A stretch of 64,000 bases of DNA from contig NC_064756.1 in NCBI RefSeq assembly GCF_011397635.1, positions 3,304,922-3,368,921 on the forward strand, read 5' to 3'. The stretch's first letter is position 1; each line of letters begins with the position of its first letter. The notes under the pieces were generated by a model. The model searched no databases and was not told the origin of the DNA. It saw nothing but the letters and a program-made list of their open reading frames with translations. This DNA comes from Epinephelus fuscoguttatus. Taxonomy: Eukaryota; Chordata; Actinopteri; Perciformes; Serranidae. The translations under genes were made by a program, and so were the position numbers. Positions 48,901 to 60,407 of the stretch are shown here, piece after piece.

Positions 48901-50014
48901 TAGAGGACGGTATGATACGCACGCTAGCACACACTGGACACGTCATGCTGCAGCTTGTCAACAGACAACCACACAAAGCTAAAGACCTGCGCTTCCTCCA
49001 CCTCTGCGTTAGCTTAAAATCATGTTGATAGCTACTAATTAAAGTTGATTTCTCACCTGCAGAGCTGATCTCCAGAGCTGTGACTCACCAGGAAATATCT
49101 TTTTGGTCGTTGTCTTTATAACGACGGGATTGTGGGTCATTTAGCTCGGGGTATTCCTCGACCTCAACGAGTCTCTCCTCATCTTGTGTCTCTGCAACAG
49201 CTACAGGGTTCTCTTAATGCAGAAATGGTGAGGAGAGGAGTCGAGCTGCTGCAGGAGCAGAGAAAGAGCTGCTACAGGAGCTGGTGTGTACACTTCCAGA
49301 GGTGGTGAGGCTGGAAACAGGACAGTGTCTTTAAGTGCCACAGGATGACATGTCCAGGAGCGCCGATGCATGTCTAGCTGCCACTGCTGTGGCGCTATAC
49401 AATGAAAATTATAGAGGCATGTTTTTTTGATGCAAGTATTTCCAGCTTAACTGCAGAGTGACACAGACACAAAACCACACAAGTATAAATGCTCACAACG
49501 GCGTAGGACATGTGCGTAGGCACTGTGTAGAGCCAACACAACTATCAATCCACCTTTACAGTAAGAGGGCCCCCAAACAAAATCATGCCCGTGGCCCCCA
49601 AAGGTCTAGAGTCGGCCCTGTCCACCAAACCATAAATAGACCTATTGGTGTCACAGAAAATTTATTCAGTGAATTCACTGATTTTACCAAAATGTAGCAG
49701 GTGTTGTTGGTTTTTGATTAAATAAAAGAACAGGTGTCACTGGAATAATTTGGTCTGATGGTTCATGTACAAATATTTGTAATAAAATAACTGGTGGATT
49801 TTGGAGTACTTACATTGCTCTGTTGTGGTGGTGAAAAAGATACGAGTTTCAGATATTTATATCTTCTCCTCCTCCTCCTCCTCCTCCTCCTGCCTGACTG
49901 GAGCACGTGCTCTGCGGAAAAGAGCCGTTAACACTGAACTGACAGATTAAATCAACAGTTTGGGATTTCAGATGATCATGTTTATGAATATGGTTAATTC
50001 ATAAACTGCCAGCG

Positions 50015-50058
<44 letters not shown>

Positions 50059-50200
50059 CCGCAGGCATCATTTGGCACGTGGTCGTCTGTCCGTTGAGGA
50101 CAGGAGGAGGAGGAGGAGGAGGAGGGGGGGCGAGCTGCTCCTCATTCTTTGCTCCTGATAGTTTGCAGGTAAGTGTGAGGCCCCGCCCCCTCCTTCCGCC
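48901..50200. repeat. intergenic block with (CTC)n 49866-49891, (CA)n 50015-50058, (GGA)n 50103-50126
   Basis: A phrase at 49562-49622 (GGCCCCCAAAGGTCTAGAGT) resembles a transposon terminus common in fish but lacks a visible partner. No genes. Confidence 0.6.
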
Positions 50201-50360
50201 ACTTGTTCTCCTCATTTCACGCGCTGCCGTCAAAGTCCGTCATTAGCACGACTCAAAAGGCGCGAGGACGCGCGTGCATCACCGCATTAACATCTGCATG
50301 CGCGCTGGCTGCTGTCATTAACATCTGCTCATATCAAAGAGTCAATAAACACACGGCCAC
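50201..50360. promoter_or_regulatory. candidate enhancer: paired CATTAACATCTGC motifs plus TCF site
   Basis: CATTAACATCTGC occurs exactly twice, at 50285-50297 and 50316-50328, 31 bp apart (about three helical turns). Each joins a homeodomain-like TTAA to the proneural E-box CATCTG. ATCAAAG (TCF/LEF) lies at 50333-50339. The stretch is CpG-bearing and not part of the surrounding repeats. It is about 10 kb upstream of dlc. Function is inference. Confidence 0.35.
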
Positions 50361-50741
50361 AGTGTGTCTGCTGTGGACTGACTGCAGCATGGGCTTCACA
50401 TGTGACGCAGTATTTGGGCTGAACTTTTACTTGTAGCTGATTTCTGTAATAGTTTCACACAGTTACTGCACTAAGTTAAAGGAGGTGCCTCAGGTGCCTT
50501 CATTTTAGTGTTCTGGTGCATGACAAGAGAAATGAATATGTGAGCAAGGACAGCAACAATCAAGAAACATAAATATAAAATAAAGTTTTTAATGAAAATA
50601 TGAACGACTAGAAACACCGCCTCGCACTTGTATGTGTCCATGCACCCGTCAAGTTGCACTTATACTTTCCATCATGTCTGTGAAAACACGGATGTTTCAC
50701 ACACACAAGATCTTTACTGTCAGCACAGTCTCAAGATCATG

Positions 50742-51190
50742 TCAACTCATCCTCACTGCGACCTCGCCACATGTCCACGTTTGCTCATGGACTTTCCACG
50801 TCCACATATGACGTCCAAGGTACCCTGGGTGTGTTGGTTGTTCAGCCTGTTTCATTCATTGTCTGTTTTCAAAATACACTTCTGTTTTCACAGGAAATGT
50901 ACAGTTTGCATACAGTCTCTTTCAAAATAAAAGCACTACGGAAAGCAAAAACAGGCCTCCTGGGTGACAGTTGGTGGTGGTTGGACTCATCCATCAGCCC
51001 TCCACTACCTCAACTTTCATTGTTGTTCCACCACGTTTACCCCTGATGTTGCCAGGTGCCGCTGAACAATAACAGACACTGCTCACGCATCTCGCCAACG
51101 TGAAAGGGCGGCTTTCTCCGTCGATGGTGCTGGAAGTCACTGACCAAGTGCTGGATCTCAGCAGCTCCAGAGTGAGACCAATTCAGTATC
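50742..51190. repeat. dispersed mosaic repeat, copy 4
   Basis: Same start (TCCTCACTGCGACCTCGCCA) and body as copy 3, ending CTCCAGAGTGAGACCA. It lacks the TTTTTTC-containing middle of copy 3, so the copies differ by internal deletion. Confidence 0.88.
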
Positions 51191-52314
51191 TAACCGAATG
51201 TCTCCCCTTCTGTTCCTGAGGTGTGACGTTGAGTAATGGACAGAAAAGTGTTTTTGCAGGATATAATGATGTCACAGTTAACCCTTGACCTCCCTGCTGA
51301 ACCAGGGCTTATTACACTTATCAGGAATAGAGGAAAAGTCCGCTAGCCACACGGCTCATTTATATCTATACAATATGCCATAGGCTTGTGCTAATAACGT
51401 TAGCATATTGTATTTGTGGGGAAAACGTGTCCAGCAAAAGACAAGTGTTTTTTTTAATGAACATATTTTATTAGTATTTTAGGAACTGTCTTAAAATCAT
51501 TTAGTGACATGAGTTATTCCAACAGTGAATCCGCAGAACAGCAACACATATCAGTTTATAATAAGAACAATGACTGATACATTCATGTAAAACAAAGGAG
51601 AGAAAAAGGTGACAAATACATTTTTAACAAAAATAAATTAACAGTAATAAATAAAATAAAATGTATATATGTTTAAAAAATGAAGTGAGGGGACAGTGTA
51701 CATGTGTGGGTCGTTACAGTGTATGATAAGCTGCTGGGAGATTTTTAATCTTCTGTCAGGCCCTGTTTATACGACAACAATTTCAACTGAAAACGGTAAA
51801 CTTTAGTTGCCTTTTGGCCAATCGTTTACACGACAGCGGCGTTTTGGGTGCCTGGAAATGCAACGTTTGGAAAACGGGTTCCAGAGTGCATTTTTTTGGA
51901 AACGGCAGCATCTCCGTTGTCATGTAAACAGACACTTTTTGCACATGTGCATTACGGCTTGACCGTCACAACAACAATGCCGAGCTCTGTTTGTGCTGCT
52001 CACCCTGTTGATTTGAAGTGAAGTGTAGATCTGTTCCTGTAGCAACTCCACCTCGTCGTCCGTCCAGACAAAGTTATCTGTGCATGCTTTACCACACCAC
52101 TCACATTATTAATCAGGAGCTGCCAGTTGCTGTAAAATTTGTCTGTCGAGCCCCTTATGGAAAATTTGATCTTTTCCAACTCCAAAAAACACATTGTGAA
52201 ATAAAAGATTCTTCCATTGTAAAACTATTCTGACAGGCTGTTAAGGAGGTAAATGAGGTCAGGAGGTAAGGACACATTTCTGCTGCTTCAGATCCTACAA
52301 ATACAGCAGTCTCC
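51191..52314. mobile_element. intergenic block containing a MITE-like element near 51763-51990
   Basis: 51763 starts GGCCCTGTTTATACGACAAC and GTTGTCATGTAAACAGACAC occurs near 51916, giving loosely inverted ends like those of the MITE at 13152. The rest is AT-rich with no gene. Confidence 0.45.
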
Positions 52315-52670
52315 TGCCTGTTCTATTTTGTTGTGAAAATGTGGGCGTGCAGCCTCGTTCTGTGGCCGATAAACCAGGTGCAGACTTCCATCTGTGTCAC
52401 CGCTGATGAGGAAATACAGCGAGTGCTGGACGGAGCAGTGAGTGACAACAACCCCGCCCACATTTAAGAGGACTGTCTGAACACACCGAGGGTCTAGGTA
52501 CCATGTCTGAAGGCTTACTGCTGGTTCCAGAGGTGCTGGACTGAAAGGGTTTGGTGGAGACGGGCTTCAGTGACACTGGGATCTCTGGGATCTTTGACAG
52601 AAGCGTGTGGAGATCGGTCATGATTTGCTTGATGCAGTTGATTTTTTTATCCTGTGATCTCAGGTCCACC
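52315..52670. repeat. repeat A, inverted copy of 63197-63433
   Basis: 52315-52560 matches the reverse complement of 63197-63433 with few differences by eye. One strand keeps a short open frame in both copies (WACSLVLW, then INQVQTSICVTADEE and a stop after NPAHI). The minus strand here has a longer frame (52397-52669, with DLHTLLSKIPEIPVSLKPVS), protein-like but not recognised. Could be a fragment of a multicopy gene or transposon. Confidence 0.7.
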
Positions 52671-53539
52671 AGCGTCCACTGACGCTGAGGTGAAGCTGCA
52701 GGCCTCTGATTATCACCACAGATGAAACAGCTTAACTCTTTGGCATGACTCTATCAGGAGATATCCACCCAACAGTGAAGTTTTACTGCTCCTAATAAGG
52801 TTTTATTTACCGTTCTTTGATCCAGAAAGTGAGTTCGCCTGTGGTCTCCTACTCCCAACATCTAATCTGTAAAAACAGGATTTATAAAGACACTGAGACT
52901 TCTACAAACAGAAGCATCTAATTCCTACTCTTGAAGCTCCATCAGCCTCCATTTAAACTGCTTCTCACACAGCTGGAAACCATCCTGAGCTGCTTCTCTT
53001 CAGTCCCTGCAGAGATTCACACACTGAGCTGCAGTGAAGATTCACTGTGCGAGAAGCCTTTAATCTGTTTGCTTTACACCTCGGCAGCAGGCCGAACCTC
53101 CGACTGAAGGAACAGGAAAGTTACTGCTTCCATTTGATTTGATTCTTCTTTGTTTTGTTTCCAGTTAACAGTTTATGAGCTTGTAAGAGCGATTTAATAT
53201 TGATAATATATTCTCATTAAAGAGTTTGGCAGGTCTCTTGGTGTTCTTTCACTTTATGTGAAGTTTAGAGGAGGCGAAAAGTTTCCCCTCAATTTTTACA
53301 CTTTGGTTTTATCCAGGACGTTTAACCCCCTGATGGTCTGTGCACATCACTGGTTACTCACTGGGACTCAGGGCAGACTACAAGTGCAAAGTGGCCACTA
53401 GCCCGACCTGGTGGCCACCCAGCGTCCTCAGCGTCATGGTTGTACAAAATATAAGGAGCGGTTTTCATTTCTTCAGTTTTGTTTTGTTTGCTTTGGTCAA
53501 TAACGACAGAAGAAAAGAAAAAGAAAATCCATCATTTTC
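52671..53539. other. noncoding stretch, nothing recognised
   Basis: No repeat ends, RNA genes or exons identified. Confidence 0.5.
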
Positions 53540-53690
53540 ACCTGCTTATTCGAAGCTGGCCGGAACACCTCCAGGAGTCCAGGAGGATCCTGATCAGATG
53601 CCTGAACCACCTCAACTGACCCCTTTCGACATGAAGGAGCAGCGGCTCTACTCTGAGCTCCTCACCCTAACTCTATCTCAAGAGGTTCAA
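53540..53690 (-). mobile_element. LINE 3' fragment, minus strand
   Basis: Reverse complement of the LINE segment at 10285-10410 (shared GGAGCAGCGGCTCTACTCTG and AGGATCCTGATCAGATGC). Short, truncated, noncoding. Confidence 0.75.
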
Positions 53691-55240
53691 AACATCATGA
53701 TGAAACAGCACATTTGGAGACAGAGGACCTCGCCCGGTATGGGGACACTGGGGCCCCCCTCTGGAGCCAGATATGGGTGGGGAGTTCGCCAGTGAGCGTC
53801 TGGTGGCTGAGCCTTGGACCATGAGATATCACGTTCAGGAGAAGGAGACAGATCGCCGACCTGAAAACACAATGCGTCGTGCCACAGCCGTCGCCAGCAC
53901 AGAGGCATAAACAGACTGTGATTTGGAACTCAGCTCTGATCTTTATCTGACCGTAACCGCGTGTGTTTGTGCCTAAACTCAACCACATGTTCACCACGGT
54001 GTTGAAATGTAATGTTTCAACATATCCACTAAATGCCAACATGTTCTCTGGCGATCAGGTTGGAAAACAACTCATTAATTTAATTTCTTCCATCAGAATT
54101 TTATCAAGATCATTTTCACGTTAGTTTTCATTTGCCATGAGAATTTATTAATCACTTCTCTTGGAACCGATTCTTTTTCCTGGCAGTAACACAACATCTG
54201 GCAAAATAAACTTCTGTCTGGTGCCGATCCAGAGCTGCTGCTGGTGGAGGCAAGGAAACCCTCCCGCTGCTCAGGCTGCCATCGTTTCCCATCATTCCCT
54301 GCTGACAGAGACTGCTCTCCATACCAGCCTGATGAGGCCAGGGGGACTTTGACTGCCTTTAGGAGGTGTTAACTGTGCCGACACCTTCCCAGGATTAAAA
54401 AGCTGGGTGGCTGTGAAGTCCAACAGAGAGGGCAAGAGAGAAAACAGATTTACCGGCTTTAAGGAACCGCAGGGTTTCTACTTTAAATGAAAGAATGTGA
54501 AAAAGGTTGAGGTTTGGTCTGATTTCGACTTTTGTTTTCCAATTAAAAGTTCTGGAAATATATGGAAGAAGTGCACGTGCTCTCTTTAAACCTCATCATA
54601 CACTGATTCTTTACCATCTGAGGCTCGGAGAAGCGAACACGAGGAAAACCAAACATTAAAGTCCTCTTTACCTTTGTGTACTCCACACAGAAAGAATATT
54701 ACTAATATTACTAAGGCTTAAACCCGCACAATTTAAAGTTTCCATGTACTGAACTACTCAAAGAAAGTAAACCGCTTTTTTTTTTCAAGTGGATATAAAA
54801 AGTCTACACACTCCTGTTGAAATGCCAGGTTTTTTTTTGGTGATATAAAAATTCTGGAACAGGGAAGAAACGTACATCTTTTTCCAACCTCTCCAGGTAA
54901 CGAGTATCATTAATACACGACGAGCCCCAGGCACAACATTTAGCTCCAAATCCACAAAACCAGCCTGAAAATGAAGGAAATCTGAAACGACTGCATTAGA
55001 GTCAATGGAGCACTGCTGTGTTGTTGTTGGACCTTGGTCTGAGCTGGCCTGATGCTATGTTGTGATTGGCCAGTCTGTGTCCAGGAGCGGGACTTAGCGA
55101 AGGGTCAGTTGTACAGTGCGTCCTCGACCACTGTAACTGGTCTGCGATCAATTTTGTAATGGAGTTAGTTAGTCAGTCACAGGTAGACTAACTCAGTTTG
55201 AACGCCCGGCTTGACGAGGCTGGCTGTTAGCGTTACGGTG
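53691..55240. other. noncoding stretch with one repeat tail
   Basis: 53870-53910 carries CGTCGCCAGCACAGAGGCAT, also found after the tandem repeat near 59665-59685, so it is the tail of the same family. Otherwise nothing recognised. Confidence 0.5.
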
Positions 55241-55773
55241 GAATTCCACTGGATGCGTGTCTGTTGGCAGCGCTGGTTATCCGCTGCGTGCTCTGCCGTC
55301 CGTCAACACCCACCGGCTGCGTTTGCTGTGCGGAGCGGTGCAGCTCCACCAGACAGCAGGAGTCACGAGGACCCACAAGATCTCGTGAATTCACGCATAA
55401 TCGCGCAATATAACAAGATGTAGTTTCTATAAACAGAACCACAAAACCAGAGGAGTAGTAGGAAGACATCTCAGTGCACCTCCATGATTAACATCTCCTC
55501 GTCCATGGTGTCAACGGGGTGAAACCTCTGACCTGTTGACTTCAGGCCTGCCTCCGCCCATTATGACGTTTTCAAGGTGTAGTGAAGGGAAATATGATCC
55601 GCCGTGAAGACTGTGTATTTTATTTTGAAAATTAACCGGATGTTTTATTTTGTTTCTGTGCACGACTTCTATGAGCTGTGACGGACTGTGACACATTGAC
55701 TAGAAGTGAAACGTATCGGCTCCGCTGCTGTTCTGGAGCGCAGACGCAACCAACACGCATCTGGTGGAATTTG
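55241..55773. mobile_element. MITE inserted next to a BED-finger fragment
   Basis: Inverted ends GAATTCCACTGGATGCGTGT (left) and CACGCATCTGGTGGAATTT (right). No transposase inside; frames are chance. Confidence 0.6.
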
Positions 55774-55880
55774 GGGGTTAGCATCAGAGGCTGTGCTAGC
55801 TTGGACATCCGAGTTCGCTGCTAAATGCTTTGTGTTGAGGTGATATTTCAGGTTTGAAGTTCTTCGATTGTACAAAAATT
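55774..55880 (-). pseudogene. fragment of a hAT-type transposase, BED zinc finger
   Basis: Minus-strand reading gives NRRTSNLKYHLNTKHLAA, the second half of a BED zinc finger (SNLKYHL-x2-KH with the two His). The frame then breaks at the MITE boundary. A remnant only; the catalytic part is absent. Confidence 0.6.
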
Positions 55881-56118
55881 CCTTACTTAACCTGCAGAGA
55901 ACAGTGCTCCTATCAACAGTTCAGTCTGGGCATTTCTTCAATGTAAATGTTCCATTCACAGGGCCGAGCAGCGTCATCGCATCTGCCTCCATCATGTGAC
56001 AAAGACACTGTGGCCTTCAATGACGCACCAGGTCAAAGGGCACCGCGGTGCGAGATTCATCATTTTTTTTAACATGTTATTTTTCTGTGATTATTTAATC
56101 AAAATGAATGTGTTTTTT

Positions 56119-56400
56119 AACAGCCCCCAAAACAAACATCCAAGTTAACAAAAGAACGGCAAGTTTTGGAGCCCAGACCTAAATCCAACTGAGAATCTGT
56201 GGGGTGACCTGCAGAGGGGTGTGCACAGGAGACGCCCTCGCAGTCTGACAGAGTTGGAGCACTTCTGCCAGGAAGATGTGAAAATATTGTGAAGTCATGA
56301 TGCTGCCTGCTGATTAACTCTGATCCAAAAAGACTGAACGCTGTAATGTGATCAAAAAGCTTCAACCAAGTATTAGTGTTAGTCACACTAACTAACCAGG
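56119..56400 (+). pseudogene. truncated Tc1 transposase remnant
   Basis: The DNA reads GCCCAGACCTAAATCCAACT, GAGAATCTGTGGGGTGACCT, the coding of the Tc1 motif PDLNPTENLWGDLQ, followed by a helix region (TELEHFCQ) and a tail near VLVTLTNQVI. Interrupted by stops and truncated upstream; no left terminal repeat. A third Tc1 lineage, distinct from the copies at 2374 and 14721. Confidence 0.85.
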
Positions 56401-57480
56401 TCATTATAAGTTTATAGTTTTGTTTTTATATATTTCCCCCTGAAAGATTTGGTTGTTTTTCAGCTGAACCTTACAGCTACATGTCACATTAAAGGTAAAA
56501 ACAAAGTTTTGAATGATTCATCTTGGTCAGATTTAACATCACAAACACCTCACACTTTAACAGGCATGTGTCGACTTTTTATTTCCACTGTATTTAAATT
56601 ATTTAACATCTGGTTTGAGTGAAAGAATATTTTAAAATCTGGTTGTTTTCAGGAAGCATCCTAAACGAGGGGAAATTCAGTTTTAGGGAGGAACTGGGGA
56701 AAAAATTCAAAGGTTGTAAACAGTGAAGGAAAAACTGGAGTCAGGAGTAATTAAAACTATATAACTGGGAGGACTGGGAATCGATCGTGTTGAGCAGCAG
56801 ATTCCATTGTTTTATACTTTGATAGGAGGAATGAACTTTGGTCAAAAAAGGCTGAATTTACGAGAACAAAAAAGCTGCGTTCAAGACTGTTAAATAAGCA
56901 CTAACAACATGTTGGTTTGTTTCCTTTATTGAGGACGTTGATGGTGAGTTCACATCAGCACGAGTCACACAATCTTCAGCAAGCACATGAAGACGAATGG
57001 CAGCTGAGCTCTCAGATCCCGTCTCTTTTCAGATGTTTGGAGGGGAGATGACACGACTAACGATCAGAGGATTCATTTATAATTTCCCCAAAAGAATTAA
57101 ACACGCCCTCAGGGCACTTATGTATGTCAGCAAAGTCTGTAGAAGAAGAGGAGAGGGAGAATGTGGACGCGGTCGTGGCTGTGGAAGAGAGGCCCACATT
57201 GCATTCCCATTTTCCAACGACAGCTCTGAGTGTATTTATTAGCATCTACTAGCATTTAGCATTGTCGTGCTGATCAGTGCATCACTGTCAGAATTTTATC
57301 CCAGGCTGTCTTTGATCGCAACACTGTGACAACGACCATCCTTGAACCTCTCTCACTGTGCAACACAGGACCATAGTTTTAGAGTTGCGACCAAACATAT
57401 CACCGCGTTTCTTTCATGTTAGTCATCTTTCATCTGAGAAAAGCAAGCGAGATTCGACTGCCGGAGACAACAAAGATATA
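56401..57480. other. noncoding stretch, nothing recognised
   Basis: AT-rich spacer; an Arg/Gly-rich frame near 57140-57190 is composition-driven. No gene supported. Confidence 0.45.
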
Positions 57481-57487
57481 AAAAAAA

Positions 57488-57724
57488 ATGGCGGAGCAGA
57501 ACAAATCTGTCATATTGGGAAATAATTCTCTGTCCACAGACCTCCATGTCCCCAAAGAATCATCTCTGGATGACTACAAAGCCCATCTGATGTCACCTCA
57601 AACCTCTGGAGGCGGTGGAGTGCGGTTTGACTCGACTCTGGCGATGGTCCATTTTAGGCACAAGACTGAATATAGGAAACGCATAACAATGCGACATGGG
57701 ACGGGATCTGAAACACCAGACTGA
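57488..57724 (+). CDS. small open frame of unknown nature
   Basis: ATG in good context (AAAATGGCGG) opens 78 codons beginning MAEQNKSVILGNNSLSTDLH and including DDYKAHLMSPQTSGGGG. No domain recognised. A plus-strand AATAAA at 57880-57885 follows, so a short transcript convergent with timm50 is possible, but chance or an old transposon is as likely. Confidence 0.2.
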   Translation: MAEQNKSVILGNNSLSTDLHVPKESSLDDYKAHLMSPQTSGGGGVRFDSTLAMVHFRHKTEYRKRITMRHGTGSETPD

Positions 57725-57913
57725 TCCTTTGACTGATGGAAGAGATCAGACTGCAGCTTTCATTCGTCCTTGCTCTCCACCATCAGCTCAGCTGCCGTTA
57801 GTCGTCATTGTGGCCACAAGCCGAGGCGAACGCCCGTCCACGCCACCACCGCTGGACACCCAGACAGTCGCACATATCGAATAAACTCTTAACAATACTA
57901 CTTATTGTTTATC

Positions 57914-57919
57914 TTTATT
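57914..57919 (-). terminator. timm50: probable timm50 polyadenylation signal
   Basis: Minus-strand AATAAA about 560 bp after the timm50 stop, giving a 3'UTR of roughly 580 nt. Confidence 0.45.
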
Positions 57920-58480
57920 TCTTATAAACAATATTTCTGATTTAACACCGTCTGCAGCAGCACAGTCTGACACACACAGAGGAATAGAAAATAAAATTAA
58001 ATACACATTCTGAAGGTACGGGACAGAGCACTGCTGATCTCAGGTCAGATCCTGCGAGCGGCGGGGCCGACCAGAGCTGGAGTGGCGATAGCAGCGCTGA
58101 TCTCAGAGCAGCCTCCAAACCGCCAACAACAAGAGTTCATCCTGACCTGGATCCTCTGTCTCTTTATTGTTTGTTTTGAGCCAATCAGCAGCTTGATACG
58201 CATCAGGTGACACCAGGATGACCAAAGGGAGGGGGCCGCCGACGCCCCCGCTTCCAACAAGAACAGGAAGTGCTTCTCTCATTGGTGCAGAGGACGGCCA
58301 ATGTTCAAACACCGCAGACCCGCCCACTGAGACATGATTGGATGCAGGGTCCACTCAGCTACAGTATGCAGGTCCACCCCCACTTCCCTCCCCTCTCACT
58401 CTCTGTCCTCTGGCCCCTCCCCTCGACGCAGATGGCGAGCCGGGCTGCGATTGGTGGAAGTGTGAGGGAGGGGGCGGGGC

Positions 58481-58579
58481 TCACTGCTGTTTGGAGCGCC
58501 AGAACCGCGAAGCGATGGAGCCGAGGGAGAGTCCCTGTTTCTTCTGCTGGGAGATTTCGGCCAGACGCTGCTCCTCCTC
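58481..58579 (-). CDS. timm50: timm50 last coding exon
   Basis: 99 nt, [20 protein letters not shown] then [12 protein letters not shown] and TGA. Acceptor CCGTCAG. Confidence 0.94.
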   Translation of the reverse strand, partial: EEEQRLAEISQQKKQGLSLGSIASRFWRSKQQ

Positions 58580-60407
58580 CTGACGGACAGACGGACAGTC
58601 AGATCAGATCAAAGAACATCCAGACAAAACAAACTCAGGGTGCGTTTGATTTCTTCTCCTACCACTGCCAGCTGAGCCTGTCTGCGTTTGAAGGCCTCGA
58701 TGGGGTCGTCCTCCAGAGCGTAGTTCTCCAACACCGAACGTACGTCATCCACTCCGCTCAGAGCGATGGCTGCCACACAAGAGACACAACTTTAATAAAA
58801 TACAATAAATTTAATGTTTTTGTTATTTTCATGTGATGAATCTAACAGATGTAAATTATTATGACATCAGTGTATATATCCATGAATCTATTGTCATTTC
58901 TCTGTTGATAGTTTTTTTAAACTTATATTCTCTCTGTTTGTAACACAGTGTCACGGTGATCTTGACCTTTGACCACAAAAATATATATATATAAATATAT
59001 ATATATCAGTTCATAGTTAAGTCCAAGTTAATGTTTGTGCCAAATTTGAATAAATTCCCTCAAGGTGTTCTTGAGATATCACGCTCACGAGAATGAGACA
59101 GACAAGATCACAGTGACCTTGACCTTTGACCACCAAAGTCTAATCAGTTTATTCTTCAGTCCAAGTGTACGTTTGTGTCAAATTTAAGGAAATCCCCTCA
59201 CAGCTTTCTTGAGATACTGACTTCACAAGTATGAGACAGACAAGGTCACATTGACCTTGACCTTTGACAACCAAAGTCTAATCAGTTCATCGTTGACTCC
59301 AAGTGAATGTTTGTGCCAAATTGAATAAATTAACCCAGACTGTTCCTGAGATACTGCATTCACAAGAATGAGAAAGATGCAAGGTCATAGCAACCTTGAC
59401 CTTTGACTTCAAAAAGCTAATCAGTTTATTCTTCAGTTCAAGTGTACGTTTGTGTCAAATTGAAAGAAATTCCCTCACAGTATTCTTGAGATATAGAGTT
59501 CACAAGAATGAAACAGACAAGATCACAGTGACCTTGACCTTTGACCACCAAAGTCTAATCAGTTCATCGTTGAGTCCAAGTGAATGTTTGTGCCCAATTT
59601 GAGAAAATGACGAATGGACGGATGGACGAATGGACAATCCAAAAACATAATACCTCCGACCACGGCTATCGCCAGTGCAGAGGCATAAAAAGTCAAGTTG
59701 ACATGTGGGTGGCGATAACTTGATATGTGAACAAATACTGATGTCCAAATCAAGTCCTCGTGCCCCTCCCTATTTAATACCAATACTTTGGTACTTTTAC
59801 ATATGTAAAACTCAGCACATGATGTTTAGTTGTCGTATTTCTACACTGTGGTATCACTGCTCTTTCTTAAGTACAAGATCTGAGTACCTATTCCACCACT
59901 GCTGAGACTACCACAGGAAATAATTTAACACTGGAAGCATGCCATTGTCCAGCTGGTCTGGGTGTTCATCAGCGATGAAAGTGACAAAAGTTCTTAATCT
60001 TTGTGTACCAAAGTTCCTGTGTTATTTACTTTACAAAAATGGCTCAAATATTTGGAATATGCACTTATTTGCTTTCTTTCTGAGGCGAGTCAAGAAGATG
60101 GATTTCAGTCTCATGTCTGAAACTCACTAAATAAACCTCTCTTGTTTAATCTGTACAAAAAAGTAAATTAAATGCAACAACTCCTAAAAAAAAAAAGGAG
60201 AGAAAGGAAGGAGACGATGGAGCCCTGTGAGTCTCTGCTTGGTGTCTTACTCTTGAGGAAGTTGGCGAGGTCGTAGAGCGTCCGGTCATCTGAGTTTCCG
60301 TCCCATTTCTTCAGGGCCATGCCGTTGAAGGGCTGCAGGCTGAACGCCTCCCGCTTACAGTCCACCACGATCACCTTACTGGTGTCCCGGTTCAGACACG
60401 ACACGTC
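58481..60407 (-). CDS. timm50: timm50, C-terminal part (three last coding exons; gene continues past right edge)
   Basis: TIMM50 is the inner-membrane receptor of the TIM23 import complex; its intermembrane-space domain is an FCP1-like (CTD phosphatase-like, HAD fold) module that binds presequences. Joined exons 60407-60251, 58769-58663, 58579-58481 read [20 protein letters not shown], then [56 protein letters not shown] and a tail ending FWRSKQQ. Phases fit at both junctions. The CLNRD and VVVDC segment belongs to the FCP1-like fold. Earlier exons (targeting peptide, membrane span, start of the domain) are not found up to 64000. Transcribed toward dlc on the same strand. Confidence 0.95.
58663..58769 (-). 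CDS. timm50: timm50 penultimate exon
   Basis: 107 nt; acceptor TGGCAG, donor [26 protein letters not shown] to RRQAQLAV. A donor 3 nt earlier (GTGGTA) would drop the Val; the chosen one fits the consensus better. Confidence 0.92.
58940..59690. repeat. tandem repeat of about 136-141 bp in timm50 intron, inverted relative of 1132-2100
   Basis: Five units with GTTTGTGCCAAATTTG-like phrases (about 59034, 59170, 59309, 59450, 59587), each followed or preceded by GTGACCTTGACCTTTGACC. It ends in a tail with CCTCCGACCACGGCTATCG and GCAGAGGCATAAA. Near-consensus oestrogen elements AGATCACAGTGACCT occur at 59105-59119 and 59520-59534. Confidence 0.9.
60251..60407 (-). CDS. timm50: timm50 internal exon (FCP1-like domain)
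   Basis: 157 nt; acceptor TGTCCAG, donor GTAAGA, phase 0 to phase 1. Encodes DVSCLNRD to DLANFLK plus one base. Confidence 0.95.
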
